DNA of 64,000 nt from Adiantum capillus-veneris (Eukaryota > Streptophyta > Polypodiopsida > Polypodiales > Pteridaceae), in contig CM043959.1 of NCBI GenBank assembly GCA_014529385.2, positions 85,539,029-85,603,028 of the forward strand, in the 5' to 3' direction. Numbering within the stretch: the first letter of the stretch is position 1; each line of letters opens with the position of its first letter. The position numbers and the translations under genes were made by a program. Of this stretch, positions 43,593-54,725 are shown piece by piece. Below the pieces are notes generated by a model. That model searched no databases, was not told where the DNA came from, and worked only from the letters and a program-made list of their open reading frames with translations.

Positions 43593-44045
43593 CTGTTTGT
43601 TGAATCTAAGAGAGAGAGAATGAGGCTTTGCCCTGCTTTGAGTCAAAACCTGAGAGAGGGAAGGCTTCTGTAGGTTACCAAAAACATAGAGAGAATTAGA
43701 GAGAGAGACACTATCTCTATTCAATTAAAGGGAGAGAGAAATCATCCCTATGTATTGAGAAAAAGAAAGAGAGGGAGAGGGCCCTTGCTATAAATGAGGG
43801 ACAAAGAGTGAGAGAGAGCCCTCTCTGTGAGAATCCATAACCAAGAGAGAGAAAGGGGGGAGAAAGGGAGGGGCAAAGATTCTGCTTCTTGCCTTGGCAA
43901 GAGAGACAAGATATTATCCTTGTTGTGAACGAGGACAAAAGAGAAGGGTTTTGCCCTGTGAGCCATAGCCGAGGGAGAAAGGGGGCTCCCATGTGCAATG
44001 TCAAGAGCCGGAGAGAGAGAGAAAGAGGGAATTCCAAGAAACAAG

Positions 44046-44076
<31 letters not shown>

Positions 44077-44396
44077 TATCTCCGGGCAAAAACGAGCAAG
44101 GGAGAGAAAGAGCGAGCCCTTGTGGGCCACAGCAAAATTGAAAGGAAGATGGAAAGCTACGAGGGTCTCTCTGTGTTGACGAAGAGAGAGAGAGAGAAGG
44201 TGCTCTCTGTTTTTGCAGACTTAATTTTTTTTTAAAAGAGAACCAATAACTTGATTTATTAAACCCCCGCCAAGGGAGGGTCCCCATAGAAAATAGAAAG
44301 AGAGAGATAGAGTCCTAGTGCGGGCTAGAGAGAGAGAAAACAAGTGACGAGAAGAGAGAGAGAGAGAGGGATTTACCCCGAGCACAAACGAGTGAG

Positions 44397-44480
<84 letters not shown>

Positions 44481-44540
44481 TTCTCTCAGTGCCAAGTCCG
44501 AGGAAGAGAGAGAAGCTAAGAGATAGCGAGGCTGCATCCA
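43376..44540. repeat. Purine-rich, satellite-like (GA)n block
   Basis: About 1.16 kb in which (GA)n tracts alternate with 30-60-base non-repetitive inserts; also a (GT)n run at 43474-43502. Longest GA tracts: 43513-43590, 44045-44072 and 44400-44480. The plus strand is strongly purine-biased over most of its length. Frames here encode Arg-Glu runs only. Confidence 0.88.
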
Positions 44541-44865
44541 AATTAAAGGGAAGAGAGTGGCTCCATTAAACGGTGAGAGGTGCTCTATCACTAATTTTTT
44601 ATTTCACTCACAAATTTCAAGTATTATTACAAAAGAGGCCATCGAAGTCTGGCCTAAGGTGAAACTGCACAAGAGATGGCACAACGACGACATCAAAGTA
44701 AAGATTCTTTGCCTCTACCTAACTGCACATCTCAGGCACTTTTGCTTTCATATAGCCACTTGTAGAAGCTTTCGTCAAAGTTTGTAGTTTATCAAAAATA
44801 TTGAAGCTTTGTAAAATTTAACCCTTGAGTGTCATGAGAATCCCTCTGAGGATCGCCATCAAGTG

Positions 44866-46029
44866 TGTAATAGGACTAATCTTTGAAGTTCTTAAAATCG
44901 AGAAGAATGTAGTAGGGCATATCTTTCGTTTAACACGATTTGAAAAATTGTTGAATAGTCTATTAAATAGAGCTTATATGAATGAGTTTGAGATATTAAG
45001 AGAGAACATGTATTCTTATTTTAAATTATACACTAAAAAAAAAAACGTATTTCATAAAGATTAATGAATAACAAATAGTCTATAGACTGTCTATGAACAG
45101 TAAAATTGAGATTTTTATTAATATCAATGTTTTATATTTATGTGTTTTATCTTAAAATGCATGGATAGGCTTAAAATAAGTTATAAAAGTAGTGGAGACC
45201 CAAAAATAGAGTTTTTATGAGTCGCGACCTAAAACTTGCGTTTTTAGCCAAACAGAGATAATTTTCGCAATTCTATCTATGCTACCTTGTAGACCAGACC
45301 TATTCCCGTCGTTTTGAGTACCTGGACTGCTCTGTTCTGAGTTCGTTTGTAAAAGTTATGATGAAAACAAACAGAAGGCAGCAACAGTGTAGTATACACA
45401 GGGACAGGTAGACATACAACATCATACAGTTCTCCATGCTATCAACCAAGAAGTGGATTGTTTCTCCATGGTAGAGTTTTGCAATTGAGATTATGAAGGT
45501 ATATAATTATGTTTTTTTACTTTGATTATCATGTTGAATTGGTTGCACGAGTATGTTCTTTTGGCTATTTTGTAGGCGATGCAGAAATCAGTGTGTGAAA
45601 CAGGATCTGTGCAAAGTGTCATGATAAAAATCTAACCTTTACGGATCGCTTAGCGATCACGTTCTTATATTATTCTCGCAGGTATACTTGGTGCGAAAAT
45701 TGCGCAGGCTTTTCAAAGAAAAGAAGGATAAAAGCACGACAGGTAGTGCATTTGGGGATCATTCAGAGATCTCCTCTTCTGCGAGTGCGAGTGCGAGTGC
45801 GAGTGTGAGTGTGATTTCGAGTGCGAGTGCGAGTGTGAGTGCGAGTGAGACGCTGCATGCAAGCGAACTGAAGCTCGGGGGTCGTCGGGAGGTTTGAGCT
45901 CCGTACAACGGAGTGCGCCCATATTCAATTGCTCCTCTGTTGTATCAAAAGTCTGCAAAGATTCATCAATACAAAGATCTCTTTCTCTAGCTTTTTTCTG
46001 TCTATCTCTATTATTCTGTTCCTGTGACA
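44866..46029 (+). repeat. Family B 5' LTR
   Basis: A 1,164-bp repeat, TGTAATAGG to CTGTGACA. From about 45631 it matches family A LTRs; before that it is the unrelated family B half. The hexamer slot (45781-45848) is the longest in the window, about eleven units, and includes an odd GATTTC unit. Confidence 0.95.
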
Positions 46030-46031
46030 AT

Positions 46032-46043
46032 TGGTATCAGAGC
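46032..46043 (+). promoter_or_regulatory. Family B primer binding site
   Basis: TGGTATCAGAGC two bases after the 5' LTR end; perfect match to the initiator-tRNA-Met type. Confidence 0.95.
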
Positions 46044-46057
46044 AAGCGGTTGATTCT

Positions 46058-46623
46058 GGACATTGAAGGATACTTGAAGAGGATGAAGGAGCAAGAAGAC
46101 ATGATTCGACAACTACGAGAAGATCTAGAACAAGAAAATCAAGAGCGTGCTGAGGCTCTGCGGGGCAAAGCAGCACGAGAGCCTGATATCTATGTGGACT
46201 TGATGGCAAACATGAAGGCGAAAATCATGCTACTTTACCAGGAAACAATAATCATCGTGGCGCACCTGGCGGTGGTGATGGTGAGAACGGTGGTGGTGGA
46301 CGTAGAGGTCGTCAATGCAAAAAAAAAAAAAAACAATGACGATATGGGAAAATTGACAACCAAATCATTCTTAACAAAGGCTAAGCTTAAAGAGTTTGAT
46401 GGCATAAGAAAGATATGCGAAGATTTAGAAGCGTGGATTATAGAACTCAAAGATTTGGATTATACTTTCAATATCGAGAACACGACCACGAGACTTTTGA
46501 ATACTGGAGCAAGGTGACCGATAAGACAATACGTACCAAGATGGCTCAATTGGAGACTTTTGGCGATGCGTACGATAAACTTGTAAGTCATCTACCCCTT
46601 CTTTGTGATGTTTTATGTCTTTG
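46058..46623 (+). pseudogene. Family B gag, core deleted
   Basis: Reads LILDIEGYLKRMKEQEDMI: the ATG used in family A (LDMDGY) is ATT here, so the start is lost unless the Met at about 46082 is used. Coiled coil RQLREDLEQENQERAEAL follows. A homopolymer of A at 46320-46332 disturbs the linker. KAKLKEFDGIRKICEDLEAW is the first helix of the capsid core, but after ELKDLDYTF the rest of the capsid and the CCHC knuckle are missing; the next recognisable part is KTIRTKMAQLETFGDAYDKL. Confidence 0.85.
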
Positions 46624-46682
46624 ATACGTTCTTTGAAAGCTTCTGTGAGATCGAATTTATGCGTAGAAGTTGAGATTAAAAT

Positions 46683-46865
46683 TTGAATTTCTTAATTGAT
46701 TTGGATAGTATTCATTGCTTCTTATCGTCTAAATTGATTGAGAAATTAAACTTGAAATTAAATCGAGAAGTTAAAAGACTTGTGGACTTAACTAGTGGTA
46801 ATGATAGTTTCACGAAAGAGTTAGTAGAATTTTTTTTTTTTTTCTTTGAAGAGTCGAAAGCATAA
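46683..46865 (+). pseudogene. Family B protease remnant with DLD active site
   Basis: NFLIDLDSIHCFLSSKLIE corresponds to family A NFLIDSGSTHCFMSNKLAQ. The catalytic Asp is present but the Ser-Gly that completes the DSG triad is replaced by Leu-Asp. A T-homopolymer (46829-46842) follows, and the second half of the protease cannot be read cleanly. The same altered triad occurs in the copy at 30917. Confidence 0.75.
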
Positions 46866-47094
46866 AGATGATTTCTATAACATAAACATTGATATGCATG
46901 ATATTATCATTGGTATCAATTAGATGGTTGAAAATCATGTTTTGATTGATTGTTAAGAAAGAAAAACATATCTTTAATCATTTGATGATGATAAGTCACA
47001 CTCTTCGTGGAAAGAAAGAGATTCTAAATCTAGTTTTGGCAATGGAATTGATAAGGTGACTTAGATAAGAGTGTGAGACGTTGCTTGTGTTTGT

Positions 47095-47943
47095 TTGTGT
47101 GAGACGTTGCTTGTGTTTGCTAATGAGATTAAAGAAGAATCTGGGGATAAACATAAAGAGTCAAATCCAAAATTTGTAGAGGATCTCTCACATGAATTTA
47201 AGGATGTCTTTCCGAACGATCTTCTTGGTATACCTCCGCCTAGAGTTGCAGGCCACGCCATAGATCTATATCCAGGAGCAACACCTTATTCAAGGGCTCC
47301 ATATAAGTTCAATATTGATCAGCTTAAAGAGCTCAAGATACAACTTGATGATCTTTTGAAAAAGGGTTTCATTAAACCTAGTGTATCTCCTTGGGGTAGT
47401 CCTATGTTATTCCAAAAGAAAAAGGATGGTACATATAGGTTATGCATTGACTACAGGGGATTAAACAAACAGACCATTAAGAACAAATATCCTCTTCCTC
47501 ACATAGATGAATTGCTTAGCCATTTGTGTGGTGCCGCAATATTTTCAAAGATCAACCTTCGTTCTGGCTACCATCAAATCCGCATCAAGGCCGAGGACAT
47601 TCCAAAGATTGCTTTTCATACACGTTATGGGCATTATGAATTTATAGTTTTTGCTTTTGGTTTAACTAATGCACCAGCAACTTTCATGTGCTTAATGAGT
47701 AATATTTTTCACCCTTATCTTGAAGACCTCATTCTGGTACTCTTGGATGATATTTTTGTGTATTCTAAGAATGAAGAAGATCATGCATTGCACTTAAAGA
47801 AAACATTTGAGGTTTTGCGTGAACATAAATTCTATGCCAAAGCAAGTAAGTGTTCTTTTGCAAAGGATCAGATTGTGTATTTGGGAAGAGTGATTTCTAA
47901 AGAGGGGATTCACATTGATCTTTATGGGTCTAGCACAATATGA
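47095..47943 (+). pseudogene. Family B reverse transcriptase
   Basis: A 282-codon frame: [20 protein letters not shown] (lead-in), [32 protein letters not shown] (the first catalytic Asp is Asn), [14 protein letters not shown] and [16 protein letters not shown] (LDD active site). After GIHIDL a deletion of about 60 bases removes the [13 protein letters not shown] region and shifts the frame. The enzyme would be inactive. Confidence 0.94.
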
Positions 47944-49139
47944 GAGAGCACACATTAAAGATTTCTCTAAGATAGTAAGTCCTTTGACCGAATTGACCAA
48001 GAAAGACAAGGGTTTTGTGTGGACTTCTACCTGTGAGACTGCTTTTGAGACCTTGAAGGCTAAAATAGCGGAAAATTGTGTTTTAAAAGTTCCTGAGATG
48101 GGCAAACCATTTGTTGTGTCCTGTGACGCTAGTGGTGAACAATTAGGTTGTGTTTTGACACAAGAAGGAAGAGTGGTTGCATATGAGTCTAGGAAATTAA
48201 GACGACATGAGTTGAACTATGCAACACACGATCTAGAATTGCTTGCTGTTGTTCATGCATTGAAACATTGGTGTCATCTTTTGCTTGGTATCAAATTCGA
48301 ATTGCGTACTGATCACCAAAGTTTGAAGTATATTTTCACTCATCCATTGTTAAACAACAGACAAAGGAGATGGATTGAATTGCTGGTTGAGTATGATTTT
48401 GATTTGAAGTATTTCTGTGGAAAAGAAAATAAAAGTTGCAGATGCATTGAGTCGTAGGCCCATGTGTACTTTGTTGACTGTTGTGCGATCCAATTTGATT
48501 GATGAGATACATGCCGAAGTTGAAAATGATTCTTTTTACATGCCTATTTTGAAATTCTTGCGTGAGAATATTGGTGAGATGTATGAGAACATATATCACT
48601 TGTATAAGGGAAATGTGTATTATTATGACCGCTTGTGTATTCCTGCAGATTCTGCTTTTAAGAGTCAAATTATGCATGAGTGTCATAACTCACCTTTTTT
48701 TGGTCATCCTGGATTGAATAAGACATATGAAAAGGTTAAAAGTTCATTCCTTTGGCCGCGTATGAAATTGGATGGTAAGAATTATGTGCGTGAATGCTTT
48801 CAATGTCAACAAGTTAAAATTGAACATAAGAGGATGCCTGGTGACCTTCAACCCTTAGACATTCCTTTACAGAAGTGGGAGTCTGTATCCATGGAATTTA
48901 TCGTTAGACTTCCTACTACTCGTGGAGGGTATGACTCGATCTTTGTGGTAGTAGATAGACACACAAAACAGGCTCACTTCTTTCCTCTAAAAACAACTGA
49001 TACTGCTTTGACCATTGCCCGCTTGTTTGTGAAAGAGATATTTTGTTTGCATGGCATGCCCAAGAGCATAGTGTCTGACAGAGATTCTAAGTTCACTTGT
49101 CATTTTTGGAGAGCGACTTTTGACTCTATAGGTACCTAG
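47915..49139 (+). pseudogene. Family B RNase H, integrase zinc finger and core
   Basis: Frame 47915-48457 carries [24 protein letters not shown] and TDHQSLKY, then shifts at an extra base in AAAATAAAAGTTGCAG. Frame 48417-49139 carries [11 protein letters not shown], the zinc finger ([13 protein letters not shown] and CFQCQQ), FVVVDRHTKQAHFF and KSIVSDRDSKFTCHFW. It ends at a TAG at 49137-49139 in place of a Gln codon, before the catalytic Glu region. Confidence 0.93.
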
Positions 49140-49264
49140 TTACGCATGTCTACTGCTTTTCATCCTCAAACAGATGGGAAAACGGAGAGAGTGAATCGTA
49201 TTTTAGAAGATACGTTACGAATGTATGTCAATGAAAACCAATCTAATTGGAATGAATATTTCCT

Positions 49265-49960
49265 TTGGTTGAATTTGCATACAACAGTTCATATCATTCA
49301 TCTATTAGGATGACTCCGTTTGAGGCAATGTATGGCTATAACTGTCCCACACCTATTCATTTTCTTAAATCGAGGAATAAGATAGAACTGCCACGTGAGA
49401 TGCTTGAGAAAATGGATAGCGAGTTGGCCAAAATCAGGGGGAATATTAGAGAAGCTCAAAAGAGACATAAATTGTATTATGACAAGAAACATCGTGTTGT
49501 GGAGTATGAAACTGGTGATATGGTTTTCTTAAAGGTTATTTCTGAGAAGTCTGATTTGGTTCTTGGAACGGATAGAAGATTGTCTCCACGATTTGCTGGG
49601 CCCTTTAAAATTTTGAAGCGCATTGGTTCATTAGCCTACAAATTGGAATTGCCTTTTCATGTTAAAGTGTATCTTGTATTTCATGTGAGTTTATTGAAAA
49701 AATATGTTCCTAATGTGAATCATGTTTTTCAAGACAAATCTAAGTTTAAAGATGACGGAATATTGACTGTAGAACCAGACTTAGTGCTAGATAGGCGTGT
49801 TATACATCTGAGAAATAGAGACATTGTGGAAGTTTTGGTTAAGTGGCAGAACTATCCAGTAGAGGATGCATCATGGGTTGATCTTAGTGTTTTGCAAAGA
49901 GAATTTCTCTCTCTTACCAACTCTGAGGACAGAGTTAATTTTGATAAGGGGAGAATGTAA
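49265..49960 (+). pseudogene. Family B integrase C-terminus and chromodomain
   Basis: A 231-codon open frame: [53 protein letters not shown], then the chromodomain RDIVEVLVKWQNYPVEDAS with WVDLSVLQ. It runs into the polypurine tract. The catalytic Glu motif ([12 protein letters not shown]) lies upstream in another frame at about 49165-49205. Confidence 0.93.
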
Positions 49961-51089
49961 TAGGACTAATCTTTGAAGTTCTTAAAATCGAGAAGAATGT
50001 AGTAGGGCATATCTTTCGTTTAACACGATTTGAAAAATTATTGAATAGTCTACTAAATAGAGCTTATATGAATGAGTTTGAGATATTAAGAGAGAACATA
50101 TATTCTTTTTTTAAATTATACACTAAAAAAAAAAACGTATTTGATAAAGATTAATGAATAACAGATAGTCTATAGACTGTCTATGAGCAGTAAAATTGAG
50201 ATTTTTATTAATATCAATGTTTTATATTTATGTGTTTTAGCTTAAAATACATGGATAGGCTTAAAATAAGTTGTAAAAGTAGTGGAGACCCAAAAATAGA
50301 GGTTTTATGAGTCGCGACATAAAAGTTGCGTTTTTAGCCAAACAGAGACGTTTGTTGCAATTCTGTTTACGCTACCTTGTAGACCAGACCTATTCCCGTC
50401 GTTTTGAGTACCTGGACTGCTCTGTTCTGAGTTCGTTTGTAAAAGTTATGATGAAAACAAACAGAAGGCAGCAATAGTGTAGTATACACAGGGACATGCA
50501 GATATACAACATCATACAGTTCTCCCTGCTATCAACCAAGAAGTGGATTGTTTCTTCATGGTAGAGTATTGCAATTGAGATTATGAAGGTATATAATTAT
50601 GTTCTTTTACTTTGATTATCATGTTGAATTGATTGTACGAGTATGTTCTTTTGGCTATTTTGTAGGCGATGCAGAAATCAATGTGTGAAACAGGATCTGT
50701 GCAAAATGTCATGATAAAAATCTAACCTTTACGGATCGCTTAGCGATCACGTTCTTATCTTATTCTCGCAGGTATACTTGGTGCGAAAATCGCGCAGGCT
50801 TTCCGAGGAAAAGAAGGATAAAAGCACGACGGGTGGTGCATTTGGGGATCATTCAGAGATCTCCTCTTCTGCGAGTGCGAGTGCGAGTGCGAGTGTGAGT
50901 GCGAGTGAGACGCTGCATGCAAGCGAACTGAAGCTCGGGGGTGGTCGAGAGGTTTGAGCTCCGTACAACGGAGTGCGCCCATATTCAATTGCTCCTCTAT
51001 TGTATCAAAAGTCTGCAAAGATTCATCAATACAAAGATATCTTTCTCTACCTTTTTGTTGTCTATATCCTTTATTCTGTTCCTGTGACA
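49956..51089 (+). repeat. Family B 3' LTR
   Basis: A 1,134-bp repeat matching 44866-46029 apart from scattered substitutions and a shorter hexamer slot (about 50874-50908, six units). The polypurine tract AAGGGGAGAA precedes it (49946-49955). Confidence 0.95.
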
Positions 51090-51094
51090 AAGTG

Positions 51095-52368
51095 TCAACT
51101 TTGGACGCAACGGCTTTGAGCTAAGTTTTCTCTCTCTGGCTCCATTTTGATATAAAACAAACAAATATCTGTAAACGTGGCTTACACTCAGCATCATAAT
51201 ACAAACACAATCTGTGCCAGCTTCGTAAGCATTCTCTAGATCATTTTGTTACCAATCATCACCATATTTGTGCTCCGACCGTGTTTGTCATTTGCATGTG
51301 CTCTCTAGCAGCAGACATCTAGTGCACTATATTTTCTCTAGGACCTCTCCATCTTTCTCATTGGTCTTTGGGGGTTCATATTACACTTATCATACTATCT
51401 TTTTTGGGTATCTCTGTGCGTCTTTGTCCTCTTTGCCTTGCGCGTCCAGATGTTTACTAGACACGTGGCAAGAAGGTGTGCACTTACGTTGGGAGACTGG
51501 ATTTTTCATACCTATCATTGGAAACAGGTGGGAGTACAACTACAGCTATTGAAGCAGTCTCCAAATGGAACTACCATGTACAAAGGACAAAATTTGCAAG
51601 TGATGTTATGTGAATACATTTATTTTCTCTTCCCAACATCTATGTAGGAAAGGTGTGGCAGATGGTTGGTAGGAGAGAAACTAGTGGTCTTGATCTTGAA
51701 GGCTTTTGTGCTCTTTTACAATGACAAAGGCTTCACAACATCGAACTTACCAGCCACAAGGAAGTCATTGGTGCCCACAAGAGCGAGATCAATAGCCTTC
51801 ATGCATTGGATTATATCCACAAGGATTGCTTGGTCTCAAAGGTAATTTTGGACTTTTGAAGACATTTAATATAAGATTTCATTTCCTTTCTCTCTCTTTT
51901 CTCCCCTCTCCCCCTTCCCTTCTGGACCACGATTGATATCAATGCTAAAACCATGTTGTAAACCCTACCTTGTATTCGATTGTCCATAGTCTCACAAGTC
52001 GATGACCTCTTGCCACCCACACACACTCACTCTTCAATTCGGATGATATATGCATACACACACACACACACATACTGTGAGTGTTCTATATGGTCTTTCA
52101 TAGCTTGGATTTGATGTTCAAATCATTGAAAAAATAGTGCAACAACATTAGAATTTTTTTTCTAAGGCTTAAGTTATTAAGCTCTATTAGAGGACAGTCA
52201 CAATTATTTTCTTCATGTTTAAATTTTTTGTAAAAAGATGATATAGAGACTATGTTACCAAGACCTAAGCTAGGGGTTAATAGTTAAAATTCATTTATGG
52301 TTGTTGTGTCAAGTGTGAGGTGCTCATGTACTACGGTACTTAGATTTAGGACCACATCTGGTGTCAAG

Positions 52369-52450
<82 letters not shown>

Positions 52451-54308
52451 ACACACACACACACACACACAAACTTGTGTACTGACAGAAGACAACCTTA
52501 AAAGATTGGTTACAATATGGCCCATATCAGTGCAGAAGTGGTACAATGAAGTTTTGTTAACATAATTCATTGATAGATTTTAACAAAATGGGTAGATCGA
52601 CAACCATTAATTTATGCTAGCAGATAATGCATTTCTATTAGTAGCATATTCACTAATATTCAATCAAACATTTCACTAGAGACTTATTCTTGCAATGACA
52701 AACACCTCTCTAGCATGATCTCACCACAACAATACATTGTAAGACCATACATATAGAACATTATGAGAGTGTTGCAACAACTTTTTGATGGACTGTGTAC
52801 GTAGAGTAAATCTTTTCTTTTTGAATTTTCTACGCTTGTCATAAGAATGGTAAACTGGTTTGGTTATGTTGAATTAAAATTATTCTCTATAGGAGGATAT
52901 ATACAAGAAAGTAGCATTATATTGTGACTTTTGTTACTATATGAATGCTTCTTAGTAGCTATGATAGATGTATTAAATGCTATCACCAAAGCTATTGTAG
53001 CACCATGTAGTAGTAGGTGATATCACATACGGGCATGGGAGATGGAATCAAAGGCCTCCATTAATCTAGGGACTTGACATTAAGATAGCATTTTAGACCT
53101 TGTTGCGGATGTAAAGTTTGGTTACTTACCTTTTGTACAAGTGTTTATTCCCCCTCAGTGTAATACATTCGTACACAAACTTTCCTTACATAGATTACTT
53201 ATCAGTTTAATTTCTAGGTTTTTTTTATCATGCCTTAGTATTTGAGTATATCTATCTAGCAAGAGTATTTCCAATTTATATAACACAATCTCCCATTCTA
53301 ATATTCTTATTTGATAAATGCTTCAACTAGTTTGTCTTTCTTATGAGTTGCTCTCTTTATTTGTGACTCAAGTTGATCTATGCTATTGAGTTGAACTGCA
53401 CAATTTTTCTTCCCACTAAGTTGTCACACATTTCAGTGTCAACAAGGTTATGGCCACTTTTTGTTTGTGTTCCACCTTAATTTATTTTTAACTTTGCGAT
53501 TGTTGGGTCAAGGTGCCAAGATTGTACATTCTCATTGTGAAATTTTTTTGCTTTTAATTTTGCTCCAATATTCATCAATGGTTTTGAACCTACTCTCACG
53601 TATATAGTACACTTAACCATGTACGCCTTCATCTCACACAAACCCTTGGTCACATTACCCAGCACACTAGTTTAGACATTGTGCATTGTTATGGCAAGGA
53701 TCTTTTGGGTTGAACTGAATTAGAATGGAAAAATTTCTACACATGCTAGAGCTCCTACACTTGAAGAGGGTAGGACTCTCCGCTTCACACCTTGTTATGG
53801 AAACTTATGGTTATTGACATGTGTATTAGAGTGCCTACGCCTCTTGAGACATGACCGTATACTTTGCAATATTGTTACAAAAATTTATGGATGGTGATAC
53901 ATGTGTACTACAGTGTCTATGCCTCATAAGGCACGACTGTCCATGGTTACATTATATGTGGAACTGGCCCACCACATTTGGTATGGATTGATATTAAAGG
54001 ATATGATGAATTGGTATGGCAAGCTAGAATGGTGATATATGGTGTTCTATTTGAAACAACATTTCTGACCAATGGTGTACTCCTCACTTATGTACATTTG
54101 CTTCGTTTTATGCACTCCCATCACACCATTCACATGTTACCACATTTTTGCACCTTTAAATTGCTTCCTACTAATCATTGCTACTCTTTTGGTTTTTAGT
54201 TATTCATTGTGCTATGCAGGCATGTACCCAACATCTTGTAGCTTGCACTCAACTCCACCAATTCTGTACCTTGCAACTGAGGGTATTTCCTTTCCCAACC
54301 CCAGAGTA
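51095..54308. other. D2 internal region, non-coding
   Basis: No coding region recognised. Near 51815-51855 it matches a phrase of D1 (14485-14525). It contains (CA)n at about 52054-52073 and a composite (CT)n(CA)n microsatellite at 52371-52471. The last bases before the LTR share CAACTGAGG and TATG with the D1 end, supporting the D-family assignment. Confidence 0.6.
52371..52471. repeat. (CT)n(CA)n compound microsatellite
   Basis: CT repeats from 52371 to about 52429, then CA repeats to 52471 with one AA slip at about 52450. Confidence 0.96.
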
Positions 54309-54720
54309 TGTTATGGATAAGGAAAATGTACATTTATTACTCACGTGCTCGTTACGAGCTATGGCCATTTATGCCCAGCTAGCCAATGTGTCTTCATTTT
54401 TTAGCATTGAAGAATCTATGAATAAATACGTGCAAGAGGAAATTGCTCACTGTTGCATGGGGGGAGATTGCACCTAGTGTATGCGTTACTCTTCTCTCCT
54501 CCTCCCTCTCCTCTCTCGTCATGCCGGTGTATAACTCTGTTCTAGAAGGTGCATGTGCACATGCTCTTTTACTCTCCCTCGCTCCATATCTCTCTCTGTT
54601 CACATATAGTATGGATTATACATTGTGCAGTTTTGTCAAGTATGAAGATTTGTTTGTTCATGGTTTGCTGTGTGCAATTTTTTGTATTTCTCAAGGCCTT
54701 TCGCGCCTTTGTATGTAGAA
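54309..54720 (+). repeat. D2 3' LTR
   Basis: Starts TGTTATGGATAAGG and ends TATGTAGAA next to ACTAG. The terminal CA expected from D1 (GTAGCA) is AA here. It shares the GGGGGGAGATTGCACC block with the other D LTRs. Confidence 0.78.
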
Positions 54721-54725
54721 ACTAG

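Larger units (their letters stand above)
44866..51089 (+). mobile_element. Full-length family B chromovirus in D2
   Basis: A 6.22-kb plus-strand element with LTRs 44866-46029 and 49956-51089, perfect target duplication AAGTG (44861-44865 and 51090-51094), primer site at 46032-46043 and polypurine tract just before 49956. Order: shortened gag, altered protease, RT, RNase H, integrase, chromodomain. The gag core is deleted as in the copy at 30917. The LTRs are very similar but differ at scattered sites. Several frameshifts break pol. Confidence 0.96.
39484..54720 (+). mobile_element. D2: 15.2-kb D-family LTR element with nested chromovirus
   Basis: D-family LTRs at 39484-39862 and 54309-54720, flanked by perfect target duplications ACTAG (39479-39483 and 54721-54725). 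After removal of the family B element at 44866-51089 about 9 kb remain. Its plus-strand coding part is an integrase followed by an archaeal-type RNase H (41083-42755); gag, RT and the first RNase H are missing. A phrase near 51815 matches D1 internal sequence. The integrase may be native to D2 or belong to another nested element. Confidence 0.75.

Noticed and set aside
51268-51647. Overlapping plus-strand frames near 51.3-51.6 kb as a gene
   Set aside because: Composition is not protein-like, frames overlap in conflict, and the region is part of D2 internal DNA.
12045-54700. CRISPR-like arrays among the spaced repeats
   Set aside because: The spaced motifs are either LTR hexamers or a degenerate 20-bp motif with irregular spacers in a eukaryotic genome; there are no direct repeats with uniform spacers and no cas genes.
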